Source: Malaciobacter pacificus | GTDB lineage: Bacteria > Campylobacterota > Campylobacteria > Campylobacterales > Arcobacteraceae | Assembly: GCF_004214795.1 (NCBI RefSeq) | Contig: NZ_CP035928.1 | Coordinates: 1,240,001 to 1,304,000 of the forward strand | Direction of reading: 5' to 3' | DNA length: 64,000 nucleotides | Shown: positions 24,514 to 35,082 of the stretch, in pieces | Numbering within the stretch: position 1 is the stretch's first letter | Layout: the number at the start of each line of letters is the position of its first letter | The notes under the pieces: model-generated | Seen by the model: the letters and a program-made list of their open reading frames with translations, nothing else | Database searches by the model: none | Told to the model about the DNA's origin: nothing | Translations under genes and position numbers: made by a program

Positions 24514-26478
24514 TTATACCCTAATATTTAAACCTAAATCTAAATCATCATTTAAGTTGGTATTTGAATAAATATTTGTTTTCTGAGTTTTTTTATCTTC
24601 TTGTACCTCTTTTAAATCATAAAGTTTTATACTAATAGGAATTAAATCAACACTATTTAAAGCCTGTCTTAATTTAGGAATATTCTCTTTTAATTTATCT
24701 TTAAAATGCTCCCTTTGAGCATACATATTTATCTCTATTTTATTATTATCATAAAGTGCTAACATCAAATCTAGTTTTCCATTATCTTTTAATGTTAAAT
24801 TAATTTGACAATAAAACTTCTCTTCATCACTTTTTTTCATATTTATACTACCATCTTCAAGCATTTCCCAAAAAAATGGAATATAAACATAGTTTGAATT
24901 AGAATTAAGTGAATTTAATTGATGCAAATCAATTTGAGTTAGTAATCTTTCAACTTGTTTCATTATCTCTTGCGAATTAGGGTCACTTTTGTTAGCTAAT
25001 TCTTGAGTTAGTTGTAAAAGTACACTTTTCATATCATTAGTCATTGAAAAATCATTTTTAAGTATATTAGGATTTGTTATAACATCTCTTATAATATTTT
25101 CAACTTTTGTGATATTTTTTTGTAAATCATTTTGTAGATTTAAATTTTGAGGATTATCTTGACTTTGAGTTAGACTCTCTTTTAAATTTAAAAGTAAACT
25201 ATTTAAATTGTTTGCAAAATTACTTAAAAAAGTACCTTGACTTAATGTTTGAAGATTTTGAAGTATAGGATTATTTTGTACCTCTATTTTTGAAAATAGA
25301 CTTTGTAAATTATCTAGTTTAGAAATTAATTGATTTAAATTTGTTGTATCAACACCTTTAATATTTGATAATTCAGTTTTTAAATTACTTAGTGTTTCAG
25401 TAATATTTTGCAAAAGAGTGTTTTTGGGGTCAGTAATATTTTGAAGATTCAAAGCTTTTGTTTCAAGTGTACTAATATTTTCAACAATATTTTTAAGATT
25501 TAGTACTAAATTTGAGATATTTTGATTAGTTGTACTAAGTGATTTTAATTCAGTTGAATTTGCAATTGCATTTAAAACTGTTTTAGGCTCAAGAAAATTG
25601 CTATTTTGTTTAAATAAATCATTGGTTTTTATCAAATCATCCATTTGTGAAATAAGATTTTTAGAGTTTGATAAATTTGGATTTTGAATAAATTCATTTC
25701 TGATTTGATTTAAAAGCTCTTTTGTTTGAGTGTTTAGTTGCTCTTTTGTAGTAGAAATTGGGATATTATTTTGTATTTTAGATTCTATTAGTGATGAATC
25801 TTTTATTAAGTTTTGTAATTGATTTGTTAAGTTATTTAAAGTTTGTGTTTCATTTGAACTTAAACTATTTGATAGTGTCTGTAAATTTGTTAATAGGGAT
25901 TTTAAATTTACTAGTTGTTCATTTGCTTTTAAATTTGGATTTTGAAGATCTGTTAGAAGTTGATTTATTACTTTTGTTTGTGGTGAATCAATATTTTTGA
26001 TTAAATTTTGTATTTGATTTAAAAGTGTATCTAGTAGTTTTGAGTTTTGTAAGTTACCATTTTGAGCTATTTTAGATTCTAAAAATATTCCAGTTTTAGA
26101 GATTTGTTCTTTTAAGTTTGTAGCATCTAAATCTTTGATATCTTTAAATAGATTTTCTATAATTCCTTTAAAGTTCTCTAATTTAGGATTTGAGCTATTT
26201 TGCTCTAAGTTTGTAAGTAGATTCGAAATATTTTTATTAAAACTTCCTAACTCTTTAAAAACATTTGAGTTTTTCAATATATTTTCAATATTACTATTAT
26301 TACTTTTTCCATTTTTTAATTGTTCAAACAGATTTTTTATAACTTCATTTACATTTGCAGATTTATTATTTATCATCTGCTCTAAAGTGTTTGTATCTGC
26401 TTGCTTTAATACATCTTTTAAAGCTTTATTATCATTTGGAAGTAAAATATTTAATAGTGAATTATTTAAAACTTGCAT
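24514..26478 (-). CDS. FliK-like flagellar hook-length control protein
   Basis: 654 aa. Residues about 1-520 are low-complexity, Leu/Asn/Ser-rich helical sequence with recurring Q-N-L and N-L-L patterns, consistent with an extended molecular ruler. The C-terminal 110 residues (YVYIPFFWEML through ALNSVDLIPISIKLYDL) resemble the FliK secretion-switch domain. The FlhB-like gene downstream is a plausible partner. Functional name is by family and context. Confidence 0.75.
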   Translation of the reverse strand: MQVLNNSLLNILLPNDNKALKDVLKQADTNTLEQMINNKSANVNEVIKNLFEQLKNGKSNNSNIENILKNSNVFKELGSFNKNISNLLTNLEQNSSNPKLENFKGIIENLFKDIKDLDATNLKEQISKTGIFLESKIAQNGNLQNSKLLDTLLNQIQNLIKNIDSPQTKVINQLLTDLQNPNLKANEQLVNLKSLLTNLQTLSNSLSSNETQTLNNLTNQLQNLIKDSSLIESKIQNNIPISTTKEQLNTQTKELLNQIRNEFIQNPNLSNSKNLISQMDDLIKTNDLFKQNSNFLEPKTVLNAIANSTELKSLSTTNQNISNLVLNLKNIVENISTLETKALNLQNITDPKNTLLQNITETLSNLKTELSNIKGVDTTNLNQLISKLDNLQSLFSKIEVQNNPILQNLQTLSQGTFLSNFANNLNSLLLNLKESLTQSQDNPQNLNLQNDLQKNITKVENIIRDVITNPNILKNDFSMTNDMKSVLLQLTQELANKSDPNSQEIMKQVERLLTQIDLHQLNSLNSNSNYVYIPFFWEMLEDGSINMKKSDEEKFYCQINLTLKDNGKLDLMLALYDNNKIEINMYAQREHFKDKLKENIPKLRQALNSVDLIPISIKLYDLKEVQEDKKTQKTNIYSNTNLNDDLDLGLNIRV

Positions 26479-26563
26479 AATTAAGATTATAACATAAAAA
26501 GATACTTATGAATTATTTAAGTATTTTTATGTAGAATAATTAATCACTTAAAAGGGTTTTTGA

Positions 26564-26935
26564 ATGATATTTGAAGTAGTTGTTCCAATTGATGGATTTG
26601 AAGAAGAAAAAGAGTTTAGTTTTGAAAAAGTAGATGATTTCTTTTCTATAATTACCGCACAAGAGTCCCAAAAACAACTAAGACTTATGAATTTTGGTGC
26701 TTTAAAAAACTTAGCTATTGAGTTCCCAGAAGATTTCAATACTAAATTAGATATCAAAAACTTAGATGATATTTCAATATTTTATATATTTGTACTACAA
26801 ACTGAAAATACTCAAAATAGTCTAAATACCTTTTCTCCAATAATCTTAAATCACAAATCAAATAAAATGGGACAAATTCATTTAGATTTAAAAAAATTAG
26901 GTTTAGAAAATTTAAATAATATTCTTCTTAATTAA
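26564..26935 (+). CDS. fliW: Flagellar assembly factor FliW
   Basis: 123 aa, all-beta protein with the FliW pattern (MIFEVVVPIDGF, NFGALKNLAIEFP, SPIILNHKSNKMGQI). FliW binds flagellin and CsrA, tying flagellin synthesis to export in bacteria with the CsrA-FliW switch. It is divergent from the fliK-like gene. AAAGGG precedes ATG 26564. Confidence 0.9.
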   Translation: MIFEVVVPIDGFEEEKEFSFEKVDDFFSIITAQESQKQLRLMNFGALKNLAIEFPEDFNTKLDIKNLDDISIFYIFVLQTENTQNSLNTFSPIILNHKSNKMGQIHLDLKKLGLENLNNILLN

Positions 26936-26984
26936 CTTTTAGATAAAAAAAGATATTATTCAACATTATTATTTGGAGAATTAT

Positions 26985-27878
26985 ATGAAAAAAGCAGTTT
27001 TATTAGGTTTATTAACATCATCTTTTTTATTTTCTGATGATTATTTACCTTTGAGTGAATTATCAAAAGATAAACAATATGAATATAATTTTATTACTTT
27101 AGGAAATACTGTTATTGATGCTAAAGAGGTAAATACACAATCAACTCCTATTCCTGATGGATATAAAAGTGTTGATAAGATTGTACAAGAAGTACCTAAA
27201 GAAGAAAATACAATAATTGCAGAAGAAGTAAAAAAAACAAATGAAATAAAACTTCCAAAACAAAATGATTTGATTTTAAAAGATGAAGTTAAGTTAACTC
27301 CTAATAAAGAAGTAGAATTACAAAGAGATGTATTCTTTTCTGCACAATTAACATTTTCTCCAATTACAACAGATTTATCAGGTTCTGGAATGTCACTATC
27401 AAGCAAATCTAATACTATTATTCCAGAGGTTAAACTTGATATAAAAGATAGTAGTATTGTTGCAGAATATTTTACAAGTGAAGATGAATTTTCAGTTGTT
27501 AATACAGGTGTTATTGATACAAAACTTCAGTGGTTTAAACTTGGATATAGATATAACATTGATGATCTTAGTATAGGTGCTGATATGAATTATGTGACAT
27601 TAGATGTAAATGAAACTGAAGATTACAATGAATTATATCCATCTTTAGAGCTTGAGTTTAACCATGATATAGAAAATATTGAGTTATCATATGGCGCTGG
27701 ATATGGTAAAAACAAAAATATAGATTACTCTTATGATTATTTTTTATCTGCTGGAATTAAACCTTATGCTTTAAGTGAAGCATCGTTAGTTGCTGGATAT
27801 AAAAATAGAACAATCAAAGATTCAGATACAAAATTAGAGTTTAGTGGACCATTTATTGGAGTTAACTCTACATTTTAA
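26985..27878 (+). CDS. Outer membrane beta-barrel protein of unknown role
   Basis: 297 aa. Signal peptide MKKAVLLGLLTSSFLFS, then a charged linker (about 20-110), then alternating amphipathic strands ending in Phe (GPFIGVNSTF), the C-terminal signature for outer membrane insertion. ATG 26985 is chosen over TTG 26973 because GGAGA is then correctly spaced. No closer family recognised. Confidence 0.7.
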   Translation: MKKAVLLGLLTSSFLFSDDYLPLSELSKDKQYEYNFITLGNTVIDAKEVNTQSTPIPDGYKSVDKIVQEVPKEENTIIAEEVKKTNEIKLPKQNDLILKDEVKLTPNKEVELQRDVFFSAQLTFSPITTDLSGSGMSLSSKSNTIIPEVKLDIKDSSIVAEYFTSEDEFSVVNTGVIDTKLQWFKLGYRYNIDDLSIGADMNYVTLDVNETEDYNELYPSLELEFNHDIENIELSYGAGYGKNKNIDYSYDYFLSAGIKPYALSEASLVAGYKNRTIKDSDTKLEFSGPFIGVNSTF

Positions 27879-27958
27879 AATATTACAAAATGTAATAATT
27901 TATTCTATCTAAAAAACTTTTTGATATAATACCTCAAATTTTAAAATGAGGTATTTAT

Positions 27959-28309
27959 ATGCAAGATATACAAATATGGCACAACCCAAGATGTTCAAAA
28001 TCTAGAAATGCTTTAAATTTATTAGAAGAAAAAGGTATTGAACCAAAGGTTGTTAAGTATCTTGAAGAAACTCCATCAAAAGAAGAAATCATAAATGTAT
28101 TAAAAATGCTAGGAATTAGTGCAAAAGAGCTTTTACGAAAAGGTGAAGATGAATACAAGTCTTTAAATTTAAAAGATGAAACTAATGAAGATAAAGTCAT
28201 TGAAGCTATGGTTAATCATCCAAAACTTATTGAAAGACCAGTAATTATAAAAGATGGAAAAGCTGTTATTGCAAGACCAATAGAAAATTTAGAAGAACTT
28301 TTAAAATAA
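27959..28309 (+). CDS. ArsC family (glutaredoxin-dependent arsenate reductase-like) protein
   Basis: 116 aa with the thioredoxin-fold active site NPRCSKSRNALNLL (Cys12 region), LLRKGEDEYKSL and the ERPVII loop. It may reduce arsenate or be a YfgD-type relative. No arsB or arsR lies nearby, so an arsenic resistance role is not supported by context. Its stop overlaps the next start by one base (TAATG). Confidence 0.88.
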   Translation: MQDIQIWHNPRCSKSRNALNLLEEKGIEPKVVKYLEETPSKEEIINVLKMLGISAKELLRKGEDEYKSLNLKDETNEDKVIEAMVNHPKLIERPVIIKDGKAVIARPIENLEELLK

Positions 28310-28662
28310 TGCATGAAAAACAACAAAGAATAAGATATATTAGAGTTTTAGATAAATTTTTAACTAGAACTATGTCTTTATTAAAACTTGATAACTTTAA
28401 TTATGAATTATTCAAAGAGAGAACTTTAAAAAATTATGAAGATCTAAAAAAAGCTGATCCAGTAGAACTTCATTCACCTTATTATTCCCAATTAAAAGAT
28501 TTTATTGATAAAACATTAATGTATGTTGATAATCACTCAGAAACTTTTGAAACAGAAAGAGCTAATCTTTTAAAAGATGCAAATTTATTGCAAAAAGAGA
28601 AAAAGAAAAACTCTTACAGTAAAGATAAACATAAACATAAAAAATTTGATGATGGATATTAA
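28309..28662 (+). CDS. Hypothetical protein coupled to arsC-like and recD2
   Basis: 117 aa, helical, strongly charged, ending in a Lys/His-rich tail (KKNSYSKDKHKHKKFDDGY). No signal or membrane segment. Starts and ends with one-base overlaps to its neighbours, so it is translated as part of the arsC-like/recD2 unit. Function unknown. Confidence 0.75.
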   Translation: MHEKQQRIRYIRVLDKFLTRTMSLLKLDNFNYELFKERTLKNYEDLKKADPVELHSPYYSQLKDFIDKTLMYVDNHSETFETERANLLKDANLLQKEKKKNSYSKDKHKHKKFDDGY

Positions 28663-30965
28663 TGTCAGATCAAGAGTACAAAAGCTTCAAATTAACAGGC
28701 GTTTTAAAAAAAGTATTATATAAAAATGATGAAAATAAATATGTAATCGCAGTTTTAGAGAATAATCAAAAAATCTGTGGAACATATTTTGACACTGATA
28801 TTGAAAAAATAGTTGGTGAAGAAGTTATTTTAACTGGAAATTGGACAACTCACAAAAAATATGGTGTGCAATTTGAGTTTGATACTTTAGAGTTAAAAGA
28901 AGCAGAACTATTTTTCTTTTTAACAAAAATAGTAAAAGGGATAGGACATAAGTTTGCCCATGAACTTTTAGAAAAATATAGTGAAGAAGAACTAATTGAT
29001 ATTTTAAATAATAACCCAAATAAATTATTAGATTTTAAAGGTATTAAAGAGAAGAAATTAGAAAAAATTGTAGCTTCTTGGCAAAAGTTTAAACACTTAA
29101 GAGAACTAGGCTCTTTTTTAGCTAAATATGGAGTTACTTCAAACTTAATTACTAAAATTTATTCATCACTTGGTGAAGTTGATAATTTAATAGAAAAAAT
29201 TAAAGACAATCCATATATTTTAATAAACATAAGAGGAATAGGATTTAAAAAAGCAGATGAAATAGCAAAAGCTTTAGGAATAGACCCTCGAAGTGAATTT
29301 AGAATTATGGCTTGTTTAAATTATACTTTAAAAGAGTTTTGTGACAATAATGGAAACTCTTCAATTGATAAATATCATTTATATAAACTTTTAGATGAAT
29401 CACTTAGATTTAATAATGAAGAAGCACTTTATGAACAAGCTATATCAAAAATGCTTGTTGATGAAGAGCTTTTTGTAACAAGTGAAAATAGATATGCTCT
29501 TTCAATGCTTTATTATGCAGAAAAAAATATTTTAGATTTTTTTACTAGAAGGGCAAATGAAAAAAATAGAGTTATAACATCAAACTTTGAAGATTATATT
29601 GTAAAAAAAGAGAAAACCTTAGGTTTTGAGTTAAGTGATGAACAAAAAAGTGCAGTTGAACTTATAAATGGTGGAGATAAAACATTATTTTTAATTGGTT
29701 ATGCAGGAACTGGTAAATCAACTTCAAGTAGGGCAATCTTAGAACTACTTGAAGAAGTTGTATCTTATGATGACATTATGACTATTGCATTAAGTGGTAT
29801 TGCTAGTCAAAGAATTGCTGATACTACAGGATATAACTCTTCAACAATACAATCATTACTGGTAAAACATAAAGAGAAAGATTTTTTTCCTTATAAAGTG
29901 ATTTTATTAGATGAAGCTTCTATGGTAAATTCAGTTACTTTTTATCAAATTATCTCAAAAATTGATGATGATACAGTATTTATAATTGTTGGAGATGATG
30001 GTCAATTACCTGCTATTGGTGCAGGTAATATTTTAGCTGATTCAATTAAATTTGAATTAGCTCCAATTTGTAAATTAACTAAAATTTATAGACAAAATGA
30101 AAATCAAGCAATTGCTGTTATTGCAAATGATATTAGAAAAGGAGAAGTTCCTGAGTACAAAGAAGAGTATGAAGATTTTAAATTTATTGATGTCTCAATT
30201 TCAAACTATTATGCACAAAAAAACTCAATAGCACCTACAGAATTTTCTGATATTAGAAGTGAAAATAGTGAGCTTATTTTGAATAATATACTAAATATTT
30301 CAGCTGGTTATATTCAAGAATATTATGATTTTATTAAGAAGAAAAATATCTCAAAAGCACTAACTCTTTTTCAAGTAATTACACCTATGAAAGGTGGATT
30401 ATTAGGAGTTGATAATTTAAATATGCAACTTCAAAAGCTTTTCAATCATACAAAAGGAAAAGCCCATAAAACAAAACTTTATGAGTATAAAATTTCTGAT
30501 AAAGTTATTCATATAAAAAATGAAAATATGAAAGCTCAAACAATGAGTATGTATAAAAGTGGCTCATCAGACTTCTTAGAAAGACGTGTTTATAATGGTC
30601 AATTAGGACTTATTATAAAACTAGATTTTGAAGAAGATAAATGTATTGTTTTATACCCAAATGATGATATGGTAGTATTTTATGACTTTGATGGTTTATC
30701 AAATCTACTCTCACTTGCTTACTGTTTAACAATTCATAAAACTCAAGGAATGGAGTATGATAATGCACTAATCCCAATGAGTTTTTCTCACTATATTATG
30801 CATAATACTAAACTTTTATATACTGCAATCACAAGGGCTAAAAGTATGTGTTTTATTGTTGGGGAAGATGAAGCTTTTAAAAGTGCATGTAAAAAACTAG
30901 AAATAACAATTCGAGAGTCAGTTATAAATGACTTAATGACTAAAGTTAATACTAATATTATTTAA
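28662..30965 (+). CDS. recD2: RecD2-type ATP-dependent DNA helicase
   Basis: 767-aa superfamily 1B helicase. N-terminal OB-like region and helix-hairpin-helix repeats (GIGHKFAHELLEKY, GIGFKKADEIAKALG), Walker A GYAGTGKST, Walker B ILLDEASMV, GDDGQLPAIGAG, and C-terminal AYCLTIHKTQGMEYD and YTAITRAK. RecD2 proteins act without RecBC in repair. Length matches the RecD/TraA family. Confidence 0.9.
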   Translation: MSDQEYKSFKLTGVLKKVLYKNDENKYVIAVLENNQKICGTYFDTDIEKIVGEEVILTGNWTTHKKYGVQFEFDTLELKEAELFFFLTKIVKGIGHKFAHELLEKYSEEELIDILNNNPNKLLDFKGIKEKKLEKIVASWQKFKHLRELGSFLAKYGVTSNLITKIYSSLGEVDNLIEKIKDNPYILINIRGIGFKKADEIAKALGIDPRSEFRIMACLNYTLKEFCDNNGNSSIDKYHLYKLLDESLRFNNEEALYEQAISKMLVDEELFVTSENRYALSMLYYAEKNILDFFTRRANEKNRVITSNFEDYIVKKEKTLGFELSDEQKSAVELINGGDKTLFLIGYAGTGKSTSSRAILELLEEVVSYDDIMTIALSGIASQRIADTTGYNSSTIQSLLVKHKEKDFFPYKVILLDEASMVNSVTFYQIISKIDDDTVFIIVGDDGQLPAIGAGNILADSIKFELAPICKLTKIYRQNENQAIAVIANDIRKGEVPEYKEEYEDFKFIDVSISNYYAQKNSIAPTEFSDIRSENSELILNNILNISAGYIQEYYDFIKKKNISKALTLFQVITPMKGGLLGVDNLNMQLQKLFNHTKGKAHKTKLYEYKISDKVIHIKNENMKAQTMSMYKSGSSDFLERRVYNGQLGLIIKLDFEEDKCIVLYPNDDMVVFYDFDGLSNLLSLAYCLTIHKTQGMEYDNALIPMSFSHYIMHNTKLLYTAITRAKSMCFIVGEDEAFKSACKKLEITIRESVINDLMTKVNTNII

Positions 30966-31038
30966 TTATAGTTCATTTAACTAAGTTAAAAGCAACTCTT
31001 CAGTAATATATCTAAAATTTTTAAGAGGGTAATATTTT

Positions 31039-32502
31039 ATGATAAGCTGGATGCAAAGACACAAAAAGTGGCTAGTAATAACAATTTGGATAAGTACAAT
31101 AGCATTTGTTGGAGCTGGATTTGTAGGTTGGGGATCTTACGATTATGGAAAACAAGGTGGAGTTGTTGCTGTAGTTGGAGATAGAGAAGTATCTGTTGAA
31201 GAGTATCAAGAAGAGTATTCAAGACTATATGACCAATATGCAAGAACATTTGGGTCTATGTTCAATCAAGAAATGGCTGACAAATTAAACTTAAAAGATA
31301 TTGCATATAACCAAACTATACAAAAGAATTTGATTTTGTCTTACGCAGATTCATTAGGACTTGATGTAACAAATGAAGATATTGCAAAAGAGCTAGTAAA
31401 ATATAATGCATTTGTAAAAGATGGTAAGTTTGATAAAGATACTTATATCAAAGTTTTAGCACAAAACAGAACTACTCCAGCAAAATTTGAAGATAGTTTA
31501 AAAAGAGGTATTTTACTTCAGAAAGTTCAAGCCTTATTTGAAATTCAACCCACAAATATTGAAGTTCAAAATTTAAGTAAAATTTTATTTATTGAAGATG
31601 ATATTGAATATAAAGTGATTTCATCAAATGAAATTAATGTTGAAATAAATGAAGAAGAGTTGAAAAAATACTGGGAAGAGAATAAAAATAGATATCTATC
31701 TGAAGTTTCATACGAATTATTAACAGCAAAAATTCCATTAGAGTCTTCTAATCCTACAGATGAAGATATTCAGTCTCACTATGACAAATTTAAATTAGAT
31801 TATAAAAAAGAAGATGGAAAAATCAAAAGTTTAGAAGAGGCTAAAACTGAAATTATTAAAGCTTTAGACTCAAAAGCTACTAAAACAAAAGCATTAAAAG
31901 AGTATTTAAATTATAAAAAAGGTGATTCTACTTTAGAGACTCAAGTTAGTTTTAAAGAGTCTCAATTACCTTATTCTTCTGAAAATAATACGAAAATTTC
32001 ACAAGCTAAAGTAGGTGAGTTAATCAAACCTTTCTTAGAAAATGATGAGTATGTAATTGTAAAAGTAACTAAAATTAATGAGCCAAAACCTTTAGAATAT
32101 GCTGATGCAAAAGCTTTAGCATCAAAAGATTATTCAGCAACATTAAAAGAAGAAAAATTAAATGAATTAGCAAATGAGCAATTAAAAACTTTCCAAGGTA
32201 CTGTTGCTAAAGGAATAACAAGAGAGTCTTTAGACAAGATTGATTTAGATGAATCAAAATCAGCACAGTTTTTATCACAATTATTTGCATCAACTTCGAA
32301 AGAGGGTGTTGTAAAATTTGATGACAGTATTGTTTTATACAGAGTTTTAGACTCAAGACTTGGAAAACATGATGCATCAAAAGATGAATTAGTTAAACAA
32401 ACTTTAGTACAAATGCAAGACCAAGAATTAATGACTAATTTAATTAAAAGCCTAGAAACTAAATTTGAAATACAATCATCAATTCAGACAAAGGATCAAT
32501 AA
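31039..32502 (+). CDS. PpiD-like periplasmic peptidylprolyl isomerase
   Basis: 487 aa. One N-terminal membrane helix (LVITIWISTIAFVGAGFVGWG) and a SurA_N-like chaperone region follow the PpiD pattern (MISWMQRHKKW, VAVVGDREVSVEEYQ). A parvulin-like segment follows (about 240-350), but conserved catalytic residues are hard to assign. Located directly before ftsA (ftsA TTG starts at the next base). Confidence 0.85.
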   Translation: MISWMQRHKKWLVITIWISTIAFVGAGFVGWGSYDYGKQGGVVAVVGDREVSVEEYQEEYSRLYDQYARTFGSMFNQEMADKLNLKDIAYNQTIQKNLILSYADSLGLDVTNEDIAKELVKYNAFVKDGKFDKDTYIKVLAQNRTTPAKFEDSLKRGILLQKVQALFEIQPTNIEVQNLSKILFIEDDIEYKVISSNEINVEINEEELKKYWEENKNRYLSEVSYELLTAKIPLESSNPTDEDIQSHYDKFKLDYKKEDGKIKSLEEAKTEIIKALDSKATKTKALKEYLNYKKGDSTLETQVSFKESQLPYSSENNTKISQAKVGELIKPFLENDEYVIVKVTKINEPKPLEYADAKALASKDYSATLKEEKLNELANEQLKTFQGTVAKGITRESLDKIDLDESKSAQFLSQLFASTSKEGVVKFDDSIVLYRVLDSRLGKHDASKDELVKQTLVQMQDQELMTNLIKSLETKFEIQSSIQTKDQ

Positions 32503-33900
32503 TTGAATAATACTTTATTAGCAATTGACATAGGTTCAGCCTTTATTCATGCAGTAATAGCAAAGCATGATTTAGAAAATAATATAAATATTCTAGGTAC
32601 TGGTACCCAAAAAAGTGCAGGGGTTAATAAAGGTTTAATAGTTGATATTGAAGAGGCTTCAAAAACTATAAAAAATGCTGTTAACCTAGCAAAAAAAAGT
32701 ACAACAGAACCTGTTGATAATTGTGTAGTTTCAATTTCAGGTAGCTACTCAAAAAGTCTTAGAAGTTCTGGTTCTGTAAATGTACCAAATGGGCTTATAA
32801 CTGAAACAGAAATTAATCAAGTTATGCAAATGGCTTTATATAATGCAACTATCGTTCCTGAATATGAAGTAGTTCATGTTATTCCAATTTATTTTAAAGT
32901 TGATGATTCAGTTGAAGTTGATAATCCTTTAAATATGAATGGTTCAAGACTTGAAGTTTCAGTATTTATTGTAACTGCTAAAAGAACAGCTTTAACAAAT
33001 ATTAAATCTGCACTTAATGTAGCAGGATTTGATATGGTTAAATTTGTTTTAGATGGTTATGCTTCAGCGATTGCAGTTTTAGATGAACAACAAAAAAAGT
33101 TTGGTTCAACTGTTATTAATATGGGTGCTACTACAACAGAATTTATCACTTATAAAGCAAACTCTTTAGTTCATAATGGATTTATTCCAGTTGGATCTAA
33201 TCATATTACTAATGACTTATCAGTTATGCTTCATACACCTCCTGGGGCAGCTGAAAAAATTAAATTAGAGTATGGTTCTATTACAAAAGATTATACTCCA
33301 AATAATGAACTTGGAATTACAAAAGTTAAGATCCCAAGAATTGGTGATGAAGATACTACTTCTGAAGTTGCTTTAGATTATATTCAAACAATAATTCATG
33401 CAAGAGTTGAAGAGGATTTAGTTTTAGTTAAAAATCAACTAAAGAAAAGTGGTATTTTAGATAATATTGGTTCAGGTATAGTAATTACTGGTGGATTAAG
33501 TAACTTAGATGGAATAAAAAAACTTGCAGAAAAAGTTTTTGATGGTATTCCAATTAGTCTTTCTATGCCTAAAAATATCAAAAATGGGTTTATTAATTTT
33601 GATGAACCTACATTATCAACTATTATGGGATTATTACAATACTCTCTTGGTACAAATAGAAATTATCAATTAGATTCTAGTAAAAAACTTGTTAAGCCAA
33701 TAAAAAAAGAGGTTTATAAAGAACAAAAACTAGAAAGTGTTCATATTGGGAATCCAACTCAAGCTGATAAGCAACATTTATCAAATTCTCAAAAAGAAGA
33801 GTATCAGATTAAAGATAATTCAACTGTATTAACTCCTTTAAATAAAGAGAAGAAAAAAGGTGTTTCTAGATTTTGGAATAAAGTATCGGAGTGGTTTTAA
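32503..33900 (+). CDS. ftsA: Cell division protein FtsA
   Basis: 465-aa actin-fold protein: LAIDIGSAFIHAVIA phosphate-1 loop, VVSISGSYSKS, STVINMGATTTEF phosphate-2, GIVITGGLSNLDGI adenosine motif. The C-terminal WNKVSEWF is the amphipathic membrane-targeting helix. The start is TTG 32503 after AAGGAT. The stop overlaps ftsZ ATG by one base. Confidence 0.96.
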   Translation: MNNTLLAIDIGSAFIHAVIAKHDLENNINILGTGTQKSAGVNKGLIVDIEEASKTIKNAVNLAKKSTTEPVDNCVVSISGSYSKSLRSSGSVNVPNGLITETEINQVMQMALYNATIVPEYEVVHVIPIYFKVDDSVEVDNPLNMNGSRLEVSVFIVTAKRTALTNIKSALNVAGFDMVKFVLDGYASAIAVLDEQQKKFGSTVINMGATTTEFITYKANSLVHNGFIPVGSNHITNDLSVMLHTPPGAAEKIKLEYGSITKDYTPNNELGITKVKIPRIGDEDTTSEVALDYIQTIIHARVEEDLVLVKNQLKKSGILDNIGSGIVITGGLSNLDGIKKLAEKVFDGIPISLSMPKNIKNGFINFDEPTLSTIMGLLQYSLGTNRNYQLDSSKKLVKPIKKEVYKEQKLESVHIGNPTQADKQHLSNSQKEEYQIKDNSTVLTPLNKEKKKGVSRFWNKVSEWF

Positions 33901-35063
33901 TGGAAGATTTATTTAATGTAGATGATATAAAAGTTGATATGCCAAATAAGGTTTTATCTGATAATGTAGCCAAAATCTCTGTAATTGGAGTTGGTGGTGG
34001 TGGTTGTAATATGATTAACCACATGATTAATGAAGGTTCTCATAAAATCGATTTAATCGCTGCTAATACAGATTTACAGGTTTTAAATATTTCAAAGGCA
34101 CCAAAAAAGATTCAACTTGGAGTTAAACTTACTAAAGGTTTAGGTGCAGGAATGAAGCCAGAAATTGGTAGAGACTCTGCTGTTGAATCATTTGAAGAGA
34201 TTAAAGGCATTTTAAAAGGTGCTGATATTGTATTTATTGCTGCTGGTCTTGGTGGAGGAACTGGAACTGGGGCTGCTGCTATTATTGCAAAAGCTGCAAA
34301 AGAGATTGGAGCTTTAACAGTTTCTGTTGTTACTAAACCATTTACTTGGGAAGGTAAGAAAAGAGCAGGGCTTGCAAACTTAGGATTAGAAGAACTTAAA
34401 AAAGTAAGTGATTCAATCATTGTTGTTCCAAATGATAGATTATTAGAGATTATTGATGAAAATGTTGGTATGAAAGATGCCTTTAAAATCATTGATAATA
34501 TTTTATATCAAGCAGTAAATGGAATGTCTGAAGTTATTTTAAATCCAGGTAATTCAGATATTAATACTGACTTTGCTGATGTTAAAACTATTATGCAGCA
34601 TAGAGGTATGGCATTAATGGGTATTGGTAGAGCAAAAGGTGAAGAAGCTGCTCAAAGAGCTTTAGAAGATGCTATTGATTCTCCACTACTTGATAAAGTA
34701 TCACTAAATGGAGCAAAAGGTATTTTAATTCATTTTAATATTCACCCTCAAGTTTCATTATTTGCTATTAATAGTGTTATGGGAACTATTAATGATAGAA
34801 TGGATTCAAATGCTGAGATTATCTTTGGTACGACTTCAGATAGTACACTTGAAAAAGATGAAGTTAAAATCACTATTGTTGCAACTGGTTTCGAGTCTAA
34901 AAATGAAGAGTTTGAACAAGAAGGTGAGGAAAATGAAGAGAAAGCATCAGTTAGAGTTAATGATGAAAATCATTTAGATGTTCCACCTTTAATGAGAGAT
35001 TATGTTGTACAATACCATATTGTACAAACTCAACAACATGTATCGCCTAAAATAGAAGAATAA
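33900..35063 (+). CDS. ftsZ: Cell division protein FtsZ
   Basis: 387-aa tubulin homologue. The GTP-binding signature GLGGGTGTGAA, GVGGGGCNMI near the N-terminus and NTDLQVL are intact. The acidic linker (about 340-365) precedes the C-terminal peptide DVPPLMRDYVVQ that should bind FtsA. ATG 33900 (TAATG overlap with ftsA) is preferred over in-frame GTG 33891. Confidence 0.97.
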   Translation: MEDLFNVDDIKVDMPNKVLSDNVAKISVIGVGGGGCNMINHMINEGSHKIDLIAANTDLQVLNISKAPKKIQLGVKLTKGLGAGMKPEIGRDSAVESFEEIKGILKGADIVFIAAGLGGGTGTGAAAIIAKAAKEIGALTVSVVTKPFTWEGKKRAGLANLGLEELKKVSDSIIVVPNDRLLEIIDENVGMKDAFKIIDNILYQAVNGMSEVILNPGNSDINTDFADVKTIMQHRGMALMGIGRAKGEEAAQRALEDAIDSPLLDKVSLNGAKGILIHFNIHPQVSLFAINSVMGTINDRMDSNAEIIFGTTSDSTLEKDEVKITIVATGFESKNEEFEQEGEENEEKASVRVNDENHLDVPPLMRDYVVQYHIVQTQQHVSPKIEE

Positions 35064-35082
35064 AAGAGAATTAACTCTCTTT
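35063..35082. terminator. Bidirectional hairpin between ftsZ and hspR
   Basis: AAAGAGA (35063-35069) pairs with TCTCTTT (35076-35082), loop ATTAAC, followed by TTTTC on the + strand. It spans the ftsZ stop and overlaps the hspR stop. Confidence 0.65.

Noticed and set aside
25791-26497. Two hydrophobic + strand frames opposite the fliK-like gene
   Set aside because: They arise from the Asn/Leu/Gln-rich codons of the real gene on the other strand.
27959-28309. Arsenic resistance locus
   Set aside because: Only the ArsC-like gene is present; no arsB, acr3 or arsR nearby, and its neighbours are an unknown gene and recD2.
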